From positions 1 to 11,962 of the forward strand of contig JACRDZ010000137.1 of the NCBI GenBank assembly GCA_016212735.1: a stretch of 11,962 nt of DNA, given 5' to 3'. This DNA comes from Candidatus Firestoneibacteriota bacterium. Its GTDB lineage: Bacteria; JACRDZ01. Below are positions 1 through 7,531 of this stretch, piece after piece. How positions within the stretch are numbered: the stretch's first letter is position 1; each line of letters starts with the position of its first letter. A program made the translations under genes and the position numbers. Below the pieces are notes generated by a model that did not search any database, was not told where the DNA came from, and saw nothing but the letters and a program-made list of their open reading frames with translations.

Positions 1-434
1 ATGCGAACGACTCCAACTTTTCTAAGTTCTGGATCTTTAAGAAAAGGATTCCCTCGAAAAAGCGGAAGATTAAGTGCATGGTGCATGTCATGATATAAAT
101 TTGCACCTGTGGAAATTATCCAATCTACAAATCCAGCTTTAATAAGCGGAATTACAGATGAAGATCCCAATCCGGCTGGAGTAAGAGCCCCAGCAAGGCT
201 CATTCCAACAGTTACATCTGGTTCCAGCATCTTTTTTGTAAACAAATGACATCCTTCGTGAAGACGTCCTGCATTATAAGCAAGAAAAATATTATCAATT
301 ATATCTGAAAATTTTTCTTTACCTGTAATCGGTTTTGGTATAATACGCTGACCGCATAAAAAGTGCTGTTTGCCTTTAGAAAATTTATGAGGATATTTAC
401 TTACAAATTTTTTAGTTAAATTGATTTTATCCAT
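1..434 (-). CDS. Deoxyhypusine synthase family protein (5' part, runs off the left edge)
   Basis: The first 144 codons of a minus-strand gene are present; the 3' end lies beyond base 1. The translated residues include [20 protein letters not shown] at about 77-96 and [18 protein letters not shown] at about 104-121. These match the NAD-binding part of the deoxyhypusine synthase fold in its bacterial branch. The family transfers the aminobutyl group of spermidine, in eukaryotes and archaea to a lysine of eIF5A. Most bacteria lack eIF5A, so bacterial members probably act on a small polyamine (homospermidine-type chemistry has been proposed) rather than on a protein; that is family knowledge plus inference. 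The catalytic lysine of the family lies in the C-terminal half and cannot be checked here. The start is ATG at 432-434 with a CAGGAG Shine-Dalgarno at 442-447. A strong promoter lies at 469-496, so the gene has its own transcription unit divergent from prfA. Confidence 0.85.
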   Translation of the reverse strand, partial: MDKINLTKKFVSKYPHKFSKGKQHFLCGQRIIPKPITGKEKFSDIIDNIFLAYNAGRLHEGCHLFTKKMLEPDVTVGMSLAGALTPAGLGSSSVIPLIKAGFVDWIISTGANLYHDMHHALNLPLFRGNPFLKDPELRKVGVVR

Positions 435-468
435 ATATTTTCTCCTGTTCTATGCTGTTAAAAAAATG

Positions 469-496
469 ATTATAACATAGGCAAAGAGTTTTTCAA
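469..496 (-). promoter_or_regulatory. Promoter of the deoxyhypusine-synthase-family gene
   Basis: Read on the minus strand, TTGAAA (491-496) is followed after exactly 16 bp by TATAAT (469-474), preceded by TG one base upstream (extended -10, TGTTATAAT). The -10 is a perfect sigma-70 match and lies 34 bp upstream of the ATG at 434. This is a motif match only, with no transcription data. Confidence 0.7.
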
Positions 497-507
497 GCTA
501 ATTTTAA

Positions 508-536
508 TTGACTACTGATATAATATATAGTTAAAT
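508..536 (+). promoter_or_regulatory. Candidate promoter for the prfA-rodA transcription unit
   Basis: Two overlapping possibilities exist. TGATATAAT at 516-524 is a perfect extended -10 with no good -35 at the usual distance. TTGACT at 508-513 has a 17 bp spacer to TTAAAT at 531-536, a weaker -10. Either would start transcription about 80-90 bp upstream of prfA. The long leader contains one 12-codon open frame (559-597) without a convincing ribosome site. Confidence 0.5.
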
Positions 537-619
537 AAGGATAAATTAATTAATACATATGGAGAATAAAATTGGAACCGACCGGGAAAATTTCTAATAT
601 TAAAAAGGAAGAATAGATA

Positions 620-1684
620 ATGCTTGAAAAATTACAGGAACTGGAAAACAAATATTATAATCTTGAAAAGAAATTAAGTTCTCAGGAAATAATTAATGAT
701 CAGAAAATATTTAAAGAATATAGTAAAACATATTCTGATATGTCAGAAATAATTAAAAAAATATCTGAATATAAAAAAGTTATAGAACATATAAAAGATT
801 CTAAATTTTTATTGGAAAATGAAAGCGATAAAGAATTAATCACATTAGCCCGCAATGAAATAGATGAATTGGAAGCTAAAAAAATACGATTAGAAACAGA
901 ATTAACAGTCCTTCTTCTGCCAAAAGACCCAAATGATGATAAAAATACAATTATAGAAATTAGAGCAGGGACAGGAGGGGATGAGTCTGCACTATTTGCC
1001 AGCGAACTCTTTCGTATGTATAGCCGTTATACTGAAAAACGAGGATGGAAAATAGAAGTATTAAGCTCTAATCCAATAGGAATAGGCGGTTTTAAAGAAA
1101 TAATATTTGCTGTTACAGGTCAAAAAGTTTTTAGCAGAATGAAATATGAAAGCGGGACACATCGTGTACAGCGTGTTCCAATCACTGAAGGGTCCGGAAG
1201 AATACACACGTCTGCTGTCACAGTTGCGGTATTACCAGAAGCAGATGATATTGAAATAAACATAGATCCTAAAGATTTAAGAATTGATGTGTATCGATCA
1301 GGCGGGCCTGGGGGGCAGAGTGTAAATACTACTGATTCTGCAGTTAGAATTACACATATTCCTACAGGTATGGTAGTTCAATGTCAGGATGAAAAATCCC
1401 AGCATAAAAATAAGGCGAAAGCTTTACGTGTTCTAAATGCACGTCTTCTTGAGAAAAAAAAAGAAGATGCAGAAAAACAAAGATCAATGAACCGCAAGCT
1501 TCAAGTTGGATCAGGAGATAGAAGTGAGAAAATACGCACCTACAATTTCCCTCAAAACCGTATTACTGATCACCGTATAGGATTAACACTTTATCGCCTT
1601 GGTGATTTTATTGATGGAGATATTGATGAGATGATAGAAGCTTTAATTACTTATGATCAGACAGAAAAACTGAAAGAAAAGTAG
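620..1684 (+). CDS. prfA: Peptide chain release factor 1 (RF1)
   Basis: A cytoplasmic class I release factor, which reads UAA and UAG in the ribosomal A site and triggers hydrolysis of peptidyl-tRNA. At 354 aa it has the normal family length. The N-terminal half (residues 1-100) is a helical coiled-coil-rich domain. AGTGGDE at 116-122 is the usual RF1/RF2 signature. The codon-recognition tripeptide falls at PIT 187-189 (PxT type, as in RF1, not the SPF of RF2). The catalytic GGQ is at 231-233 within [19 protein letters not shown]; its Gln is the target of PrmC. The start is ATG 620 with AAGGAAG at 605-611. The modifying enzyme prmC is the next gene downstream, a classical pairing, but here a palindromic element separates the two. 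The rpmE gene often seen upstream of prfA is absent. Confidence 0.97.
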   Translation: MLEKLQELENKYYNLEKKLSSQEIINDQKIFKEYSKTYSDMSEIIKKISEYKKVIEHIKDSKFLLENESDKELITLARNEIDELEAKKIRLETELTVLLLPKDPNDDKNTIIEIRAGTGGDESALFASELFRMYSRYTEKRGWKIEVLSSNPIGIGGFKEIIFAVTGQKVFSRMKYESGTHRVQRVPITEGSGRIHTSAVTVAVLPEADDIEINIDPKDLRIDVYRSGGPGGQSVNTTDSAVRITHIPTGMVVQCQDEKSQHKNKAKALRVLNARLLEKKKEDAEKQRSMNRKLQVGSGDRSEKIRTYNFPQNRITDHRIGLTLYRLGDFIDGDIDEMIEALITYDQTEKLKEK

Positions 1685-1688
1685 TTTA

Positions 1689-1856
1689 AGGGCTTGCGAA
1701 GAAATAACTTGGACATTCTCGCTTGTCTTTTTGCCGGATTTCTGCGTTGCATCCTTGTTGCATAGCGCAATTCTGCTATGCACCTACGGATGCGCCTTTA
1801 ACTCCGACAAAAGTCCTAAAGCGATAATTTGTCCAATTTATTTCTTCGCAAGCCCT
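1689..1856. repeat. 168 bp near-perfect palindromic element (MITE-like) between prfA and prmC
   Basis: The outer arms 1689-1715 and 1830-1856 are inverted copies with 26 of 27 positions identical; each arm begins AGGGCTTGCGAAGAAATAA read inward. Pairing continues inward imperfectly: GCTTGTCTTTTTGCCGGA (1721-1738) faces TCCGACAAAAGTCCTAAAGC (1803-1822), GCATCC faces GGATGC, and GCATAGC (1760-1766) faces GCTATGC (1775-1781) around a short loop. The whole unit folds back on itself. It is richer in G+C than its surroundings and has no coding potential beyond a shadow frame. The fully terminal inverted repeat and intergenic position suggest a mobile or repetitive palindromic element (MITE or REP/ERIC-like). 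No clear target-site duplication is visible: the flanks are TTTA on the left and AAAA on the right. In mRNA it would form a long hairpin between prfA and prmC. Confidence 0.8.
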
Positions 1857-1870
1857 AAAATGGAAAACAT

Positions 1871-2752
1871 ATGTCAAAAACAGATTCTAAAACATGGACT
1901 ATACTTGAACTTATTAATGAAACAACTGCATATTTTAAAAAATACAATATTGAAAATCCTCGTTTAAATATTGAACGTATTCTTGAAGATGTTTTAAAGC
2001 TGAAAAGAATGGATTTATATTTAAATTTTGACCGTCCAATACAGAATTCAGAAATTGTAATAATACGTGAAATGGTAAAAAAGAGAGCCTGTCATATCCC
2101 ATTATATTACATACTCGGGCATGCACCATTTTTAAATTGGAATTTTAAAGTAAATCCTTCAGTTCTTATTCCAAGGCCAGAAACAGAATTACTAGTTGAA
2201 AAGACAATGTTGCTGGTTAATAATATGGAATTTTCACATTTTCATATTCTTGATATTGGAACAGGCAGTGGTTGTATAGCAATAAGTCTGGCTAAATCCA
2301 TATCTAACGTTACTGTTACTGCATGTGATAATTCTATGCATGCGCTTAATATAGCAAAAGAGAATGCTCAAAATCTGGGAGTTTTAGAAAAAATCAATTT
2401 TGTATTTATGGATATACTGCAAACGGATATTTCATTCCCGGATATACCATTTCAGATTATTGTATCTAATCCTCCATATATAAAACATAATGAATTTTAT
2501 TCATTACAGGAAGAAGTAAAACAAGAACCTGTAAGTGCTCTTTCAGGAGGGAAGGATGGTTTGGATTTTTATAATAAAATAACAGATAAAATTTCAGATT
2601 TGATAATACATGGCGGATATGTTTTGATGGAAATAGGATCTGATATGGGAAAAGAAGTTAAGGCTATATTTAAAAAAAATACTTCATGCACTTCTGTAGA
2701 AATATTTAAGGATTATCAATCTCTGGATCGTATAGTAGTAGCTAAATTCTAA
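1871..2752 (+). CDS. prmC: Release factor glutamine N5-methyltransferase
   Basis: A SAM-dependent methyltransferase that methylates the Gln of the GGQ motif in RF1 and RF2. At 293 aa it is of normal length. The N-terminal helical domain (residues 1-90) holds the family-typical MDLYLNFDRPI (47-57). PSVLIPRPETELLVE (96-110) precedes the SAM-binding loop LDIGTGSGCIA (127-137). The catalytic and substrate-binding NPPYI is at 200-204, followed by QEPVSALSGGKDGLDFY. The start is ATG 1871, preceded by a weak GGA at 1862-1864 that lies just outside the palindromic element, so initiation does not need the element but sits right beside its hairpin. There are 26 bp to murA. It pairs functionally with the upstream prfA. 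Confidence 0.96.
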   Translation: MSKTDSKTWTILELINETTAYFKKYNIENPRLNIERILEDVLKLKRMDLYLNFDRPIQNSEIVIIREMVKKRACHIPLYYILGHAPFLNWNFKVNPSVLIPRPETELLVEKTMLLVNNMEFSHFHILDIGTGSGCIAISLAKSISNVTVTACDNSMHALNIAKENAQNLGVLEKINFVFMDILQTDISFPDIPFQIIVSNPPYIKHNEFYSLQEEVKQEPVSALSGGKDGLDFYNKITDKISDLIIHGGYVLMEIGSDMGKEVKAIFKKNTSCTSVEIFKDYQSLDRIVVAKF

Positions 2753-2778
2753 TAGATGATATATAGGAGATTTATTAA

Positions 2779-4053
2779 ATGGACAAAATAGTAGTTATAG
2801 GCGGCAAAAAACTTGAAGGTGTTGTAGAAATAAGCGGATCAAAGAATGCTACACTGCCTATTATGGCTGCATGTCTTCTTACAGGAGAAAAATGTGTTAT
2901 TAAAAATGTACCTGAAATAAGAGATGTATTTACAATGATTCGTGTTCTTAATACTCTGGGAGCAAAAATTTATATTGCTGGAAATGAGCTTACAATTGAC
3001 CCCTCAAATATTGTATGCTATGAAGCGCCTTATGAACTTGTGAAAACAATGAGAGCATCTTTTCTTGTGTTAGGTCCGTTATTAGCTCGTTTTGGAAAAT
3101 CTAGAGTATCATTGCCTGGAGGGTGTGCGATTGGCCCGCGTCCTGTAGATATTCACCTTAAAGGATTTAAAGCTCTTGGAGCAGAAATTGAAATGGGGCA
3201 TGGGGATATTAAAGCTTCGTGTTCTGGCAGACTGAAAGGGAACAAGGTTGTTCTTGATTATCCAAGTGTTGGTGCAACAGAAAATATTATGATGGCTGCA
3301 ACTCTGGCACAGGGTAAAACTGTGATTGAAAATGCTGCCTGTGAACCGGAAATTATTGACCTGGCAAAATTTCTTATTTCTATGGGAGCTAAAATAGAAG
3401 GATCAGGAACCAATACTATTACAATTAGTGGTTCACGCAGAAGATCCTTAAAGGGAGCAACTCATAAAATGATTGCTGATAGAATCGAAGCAGGGACATT
3501 TATGATAGGCGCAGCAATTACTGATGGAAATGTTTTAATTAAAAACTGTGATTATTCTCACCACATAGCACTTATAAGCAAATTGGAAGAAGCAGGAGTT
3601 AAAGTTAAACAGGAAAAAGATGGAATCCGGATAACAAAAGCTGGAGATTTTAAACCTGTAAAGATTAAAACCATGCCGTATCCGGGATTTCCTACAGATA
3701 TACAAGCACAGTTTATGGTACTTTTAAGTATTACTTCAGGACAAAGTGTTGTTACAGAAACAGTTTTTGAAAATAGATTTATTCATGTTGCAGAAATTAA
3801 CCGTATGGGAGCAAATATTCGTATTGAAGGAGATAATGCTTTGATTGAAGGTGTTCCTTTTCTAACAGGAGCACATGTAATGGCAAGTGATTTAAGAGCA
3901 AGTGCAGCACTGATTATAGCAGGTTTGGTGGCGCATGGAGAGACCCATATACATAGAGTATATCATCTGGACAGAGGATATGAGAAAATAGAATCCAAAC
4001 TATCTGGCCTGGGAGCAATGATTAATAGGATTTCAGGAGATACAATACAATAA
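2779..4053 (+). CDS. murA: UDP-N-acetylglucosamine 1-carboxyvinyltransferase
   Basis: A cytoplasmic enzyme that transfers enolpyruvate from PEP to UDP-GlcNAc, the first committed step of peptidoglycan synthesis. At 424 aa it has full family length, with the duplicated EPSP-synthase-like fold. Visible catalytic residues are Lys22-Asn23 in SGSKNATLPIM, the PEP-reactive Cys116 in LPGGCAIGPRPVDIH, Asp307 in PGFPTDIQAQFM, Arg373 in DLRASAAL and Arg399 in HLDRGYE. Cys116 makes it a fosfomycin-sensitive-type enzyme (family knowledge), in contrast to the Asp variants found in resistant lineages. The start is ATG 2779 with a good AGGAG at 2765-2769. It lies 26 bp after prmC and 86 bp before mreC, on the same strand. 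Confidence 0.97.
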   Translation: MDKIVVIGGKKLEGVVEISGSKNATLPIMAACLLTGEKCVIKNVPEIRDVFTMIRVLNTLGAKIYIAGNELTIDPSNIVCYEAPYELVKTMRASFLVLGPLLARFGKSRVSLPGGCAIGPRPVDIHLKGFKALGAEIEMGHGDIKASCSGRLKGNKVVLDYPSVGATENIMMAATLAQGKTVIENAACEPEIIDLAKFLISMGAKIEGSGTNTITISGSRRRSLKGATHKMIADRIEAGTFMIGAAITDGNVLIKNCDYSHHIALISKLEEAGVKVKQEKDGIRITKAGDFKPVKIKTMPYPGFPTDIQAQFMVLLSITSGQSVVTETVFENRFIHVAEINRMGANIRIEGDNALIEGVPFLTGAHVMASDLRASAALIIAGLVAHGETHIHRVYHLDRGYEKIESKLSGLGAMINRISGDTIQ

Positions 4054-4098
4054 TATTATTATACTATAATATTGTTTAACCACAATAATATTAAACAT

Positions 4099-4130
4099 AT
4101 ATATTATAATATTAAAATATTATAATATAT
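4099..4130. repeat. AT-only perfect palindrome next to the mreC ribosome binding site
   Basis: Two 15-base arms (4099-4113 and 4116-4130) are perfect inverted copies separated by AA, made only of A and T. The right arm ends directly against GGAG (4131-4134), the Shine-Dalgarno of mreC, five bases before its ATG at 4140. A looser inverted pair (ATTGT/ACAAT) lies just before it in the 86 bp murA-mreC gap. There is no G+C stem, so it is not a typical intrinsic terminator. It could be an mRNA hairpin tuning mreC translation or simply AT-rich drift. The gap also holds several TATAAT-like strings, so a local promoter cannot be excluded. Confidence 0.6.
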
Positions 4131-4139
4131 GGAGCAAAA

Positions 4140-5036
4140 ATGATAAAAGGGAATATTTCAAAAACCAATAAAAAATATTTAATATTTATATTATATCTCT
4201 TTATTTCTATTGTACTTATGGTTACCCAGATAAATCGTCCTCGCAGAACCAGTTTGATAAAGGAATTAGGACTTTTAATCCTCGTCCCTATACAAAAAAC
4301 AACTATGAGTGTATCAAAAGGAATAAATGAAGTTTATAGAAATATAATGGAGCTCGGAACATTAAGAAATGAAAATAGAAAAATGATAGAACTCCTTAAT
4401 AATTACAAACAACAAGAAAGTATATATCAGGAAGTAATTATAGAAAATCAACGTCTCAGGAAAATACTGAATTTTAAAAAACATCATAGTTATAATTTGA
4501 TTTCAGCAGAAGTTATTGGTAAAGATCCTACAAACTGGTTTAAAACAATAATTATAAATCGCGGAACAAAATATGGAATTAAAAAAAATATGGCAGTAAT
4601 TACACCAGACGGATTAGTAGGGAAAATTGTGGAAGGAACTAAATGGACAGCAAGAGTTCAATTAATACTTGATATGAATAGTTCACTTGGAGTAATAATA
4701 CAACGTACAAGAACAGTAGGTATTTTAAGAGGATTATCACAAAAGATATGTCAACTGGATTATATTTCTCGTACAAAGGATGTAAAAATAGGTGATATGG
4801 TTATTACATCGGGTCTTGGTGGTATTTTCCCCAAAGGAATCCCAATCGGTAAAGTTAGTAAAATTGAAAAGGATAATTATGGACTTTTTCAGAAAGTTGA
4901 AATAAATCCAAATGTAAATTTTTATAATATTGAAGAAGTATTGATACTTGAAAAACCCATTGAATCTATTAATGAAGAAAATGAAATTAATGAATATAAC
5001 GATAAGAGTGAAAATAGTAATAGAATATTGCAGTAA
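4140..5036 (+). CDS. mreC: Rod shape-determining protein MreC
   Basis: A periplasmic, inner-membrane-anchored scaffold of the elongasome, which binds MreD and stimulates PBP2. The 298 aa protein has a short basic N-terminus, one membrane segment (about 12-30), a coiled coil (about 65-112) and the double beta-barrel MreC domain (about 115-275). Recognisable family strings are ITPDGLVGKIVEG, LILDMNSSLGVII, GILRG and GDMVITSGLGGIFPKGIPIG. The last 20 or so residues are an acidic, Asn- and Glu-rich tail. The start is ATG 4140 with GGAG at 4131-4134. The mreD start follows 15 bp after its stop. mreB, frequently the gene before mreC, is missing; murA takes that place. Confidence 0.95.
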   Translation: MIKGNISKTNKKYLIFILYLFISIVLMVTQINRPRRTSLIKELGLLILVPIQKTTMSVSKGINEVYRNIMELGTLRNENRKMIELLNNYKQQESIYQEVIIENQRLRKILNFKKHHSYNLISAEVIGKDPTNWFKTIIINRGTKYGIKKNMAVITPDGLVGKIVEGTKWTARVQLILDMNSSLGVIIQRTRTVGILRGLSQKICQLDYISRTKDVKIGDMVITSGLGGIFPKGIPIGKVSKIEKDNYGLFQKVEINPNVNFYNIEEVLILEKPIESINEENEINEYNDKSENSNRILQ

Positions 5037-5051
5037 AATAAGGATTAGATT

Positions 5052-5519
5052 GTGAATATTTTAAAAAAATTTACCTTGATAATTATCGGGATATTAATTC
5101 AAGCATCTGTTTTTAATTTGTTAACAATAGAAAATGTTAAACCAGATATATTATTAGTAATTGTTATTTGTATTTCATTGATTTATGGAGCAGAACAAGG
5201 GATGCTATTTGGCTTTCTTTCAGGTCTTTCAGAAGATATTTTACTGGGTGGCATATTGGGTATGAATGCTTTTGTTAAAACAATTATTGGATTTTTTATC
5301 GGGATATCAAACGAGAAATTGTTTGGTGTAAGTACTACAACTCAGATAATAATAACATTTTTTGCGACTGTTTTAGAGGGAGGAATAGTTTATTTAATAT
5401 TAAGTATTTTCCAGTACAATGTTTCAGCGTTTGGGAATTTTTTATATGTTATATTTTTATCAGCTTTTTATAATATCTTATTGGTTATTATTATTTTTCC
5501 GAAAATTAATAAATGGTAA
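5052..5519 (+). CDS. mreD: Rod shape-determining protein MreD
   Basis: A polytopic inner-membrane partner of MreC in the elongasome. At 155 aa it is of normal size, and nearly the whole chain is hydrophobic with about five membrane segments. PDILLVIVICISLIYGAEQG (about 31-50) is the typical MreD second-helix region, followed by GFLSGLSEDILLGGILGMNA. The start is GTG at 5052 with AAGGA at 5040-5044, seven bases upstream; no better ATG exists in this stretch. The stop at 5517-5519 lies 3 bp before the mrdA start, which suggests translational coupling. Confidence 0.92.
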   Translation: MNILKKFTLIIIGILIQASVFNLLTIENVKPDILLVIVICISLIYGAEQGMLFGFLSGLSEDILLGGILGMNAFVKTIIGFFIGISNEKLFGVSTTTQIIITFFATVLEGGIVYLILSIFQYNVSAFGNFLYVIFLSAFYNILLVIIIFPKINKW

Positions 5520-5522
5520 AAA

Positions 5523-7499
5523 ATGGAAGAGTTTGAAAGATATCAAAAACAGGTTAATCTAAAAAATCGTCTAATTATATTTACTTTAGTTATACATTCA
5601 TTGATTGTTCTTATAATAATACGATTATGGTTTTTACAAATAATCAAATACGATTATTATCAGAAATTATCTTTAGAAAATCGTACACGCTTTGTGACTA
5701 TTGAAGCATCTCGCGGGCTTTTTGTTGACCGCAATAATCATCTTCTTGTTGGAAACAGACCTGCTTATTCAATCGCTGTAATTCCAGAAGATATAAAAGA
5801 TGATAAAGAAATTATTATAAAATTAAGTAATCTTTTAAATATATCTCAAATTGAAATAAAAAATAAAATAAATAAAAATAAACAGGGCCCTTTTTATCCT
5901 ATACATCTTAAATATGATGCTGGTGAAGATGTTATTTCAGTTATTGAAGAAGATAAAGAAAATTATCCCGGGACAATAATTATTATCGAGCCATGTCGTG
6001 AATATATAAAAGAGGAATTCGGAGCACATTTTTTAGGTTATCTAGGAGAAATTAATGATAGAGAACTTAAAATGTCTAAATATAAAAATTATTGTCAGGG
6101 CAATATTATTGGCAAAACAGGGCTGGAAACGACTTATGAAGAGTATTTGAGAGGGAAAGAAGGGAAACGTAAAATAGAAGTCAATGCAAGAGGTCAGCAA
6201 TTAAGCTCAAATATTGCAGAAGAACCTGTTTCGGGTTATAACATTATTCTCAGCATAGACAGAGATTTACAAGAAATAGCAGATAAAGCAATGGAGAATA
6301 AAAACGGTGCTATTATTGCAATTGATCCGGGTAATGGAGAGATTCTTGCTATGGTTAGTAAACCGGATTTTGATCTTAATATCTTTTCGGGTCAAGTATC
6401 ACCCGATGAATGGGAAGAATTGAATACTAACCCATTGCATCCACTGATTAATAGAGTAATTACAGGGGCATATCCTCCAGGGTCTACTTTTAAAATTATT
6501 ACAGCAATAGCAGCATTAGAAGAAGGAATCATTACACCGCAAAATACAGAAATATGTAATGGAGAATTTACTTATGGAAATATGGTTTATAAATGCTGGA
6601 AAAAAGAAGGACATGGAGAAGTTAATATTACAGAAGCATTGATCCATTCCTGTAATATATTTTTTTATAAATTGGGAAGCAAAACAGGAATAAAAAGAAT
6701 TGAAAAGTATGCATCTTTGTTTGGTCTGGGTAAAAAAACAGGGGTTGATCTTGAGCAGGAAAAATCAGGGCTTGTTCCAAATCCGAAATGGAAAAAAAGC
6801 GTTTTAGGTCAGCCATGGTATCCAGGAGATGATATTTTAACTGGAATTGGGCAGGGATATCTATTGGTTACACCTTTACAGATGGCTAATCTTATATCAG
6901 CAATTACAAATGGAGGAAAATTATATCGTCCACATTTTGTAAAAAAAATATATACTGAAAGTGGACAAATAATTTTCCAGGGAAAAGATGAACCTGTAGA
7001 AACCGTTAAAATTTCGGATCAAACTGAGAGGATTATTAAAGATGCTTTATGGAAATGTGTAAATCGTAATGGGACCGGGCGACGGGCGCGTATTCCAGGT
7101 TTGAATGTTTTAGGTAAAACAGGAACTGCACAGACGGTTGCTAAAGCTGATATATATGATGATGTTGAAACGAGTCAGATACCTGAAGCCATTCGGCCTC
7201 ATGCATGGTTTATAAGCAGTGCTCCAGCTCAAAATCCCCGTATTGCTGTGGCAATATTAATTGAACATGGAGGTGACGGCAGCAAAGTAGGCGCTCCTAT
7301 TGCTTATGAAATGTTTAATGCATATTTAAAAAAAGAAAAAAGGGACTATTCTCTTGATCGATATTATCATCCAGAAGATGTTCCAAAAGAAGAACACGAG
7401 ATAGAGCATGATAAAAACTTTTCATTTAATACTACATATATTAATCAAGTGTTAAAATCAATAATATCTGATGAAAAACCGATATTAAGTAAAGAATAA
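5523..7499 (+). CDS. mrdA: Penicillin-binding protein 2, elongasome transpeptidase
   Basis: A class B PBP that cross-links new lateral-wall peptidoglycan and works as a pair with RodA. At 658 aa it is of normal length. There is one N-terminal membrane anchor (about 17-40), then a pedestal/dimerisation domain with the usual RTRFVTIEASRGLFVDRN (54-71) and GKTGLETTYEEYLRG (197-211). The transpeptidase domain carries the active-site Ser321 in STFK, SCN at 376-378 and KTG at 532-534 in GKTGTAQ. The start ATG 5523 has only a weak ribosome site, and the mreD stop is 3 bp away, so translation probably depends on mreD. The tail after about residue 605 is charged and variable. It lies 32 bp upstream of rodA. 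Confidence 0.96.
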   Translation: MEEFERYQKQVNLKNRLIIFTLVIHSLIVLIIIRLWFLQIIKYDYYQKLSLENRTRFVTIEASRGLFVDRNNHLLVGNRPAYSIAVIPEDIKDDKEIIIKLSNLLNISQIEIKNKINKNKQGPFYPIHLKYDAGEDVISVIEEDKENYPGTIIIIEPCREYIKEEFGAHFLGYLGEINDRELKMSKYKNYCQGNIIGKTGLETTYEEYLRGKEGKRKIEVNARGQQLSSNIAEEPVSGYNIILSIDRDLQEIADKAMENKNGAIIAIDPGNGEILAMVSKPDFDLNIFSGQVSPDEWEELNTNPLHPLINRVITGAYPPGSTFKIITAIAALEEGIITPQNTEICNGEFTYGNMVYKCWKKEGHGEVNITEALIHSCNIFFYKLGSKTGIKRIEKYASLFGLGKKTGVDLEQEKSGLVPNPKWKKSVLGQPWYPGDDILTGIGQGYLLVTPLQMANLISAITNGGKLYRPHFVKKIYTESGQIIFQGKDEPVETVKISDQTERIIKDALWKCVNRNGTGRRARIPGLNVLGKTGTAQTVAKADIYDDVETSQIPEAIRPHAWFISSAPAQNPRIAVAILIEHGGDGSKVGAPIAYEMFNAYLKKEKRDYSLDRYYHPEDVPKEEHEIEHDKNFSFNTTYINQVLKSIISDEKPILSKE

Positions 7500-7531
7500 T
7501 GTAAAGATAGATATTTTGGAGATAAAATAAA

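Noticed and set aside
559..597. A 12-codon open frame (MENKIGTDRENF) in the prfA leader, considered as a leader peptide or a remnant of rpmE
   Set aside because: It has no good ribosome site, no similarity to L31, and no attenuator-like structure follows it.
1731..1967. 78-codon plus-strand open frame
   Set aside because: It lies mostly in the palindromic element and then overlaps prmC in another frame; composition is not protein-like.
4054..4098. CRISPR-like or tandem repeat in the murA-mreC gap
   Set aside because: It is only AT-rich low complexity with short inverted repeats; no regular direct repeats or spacers.
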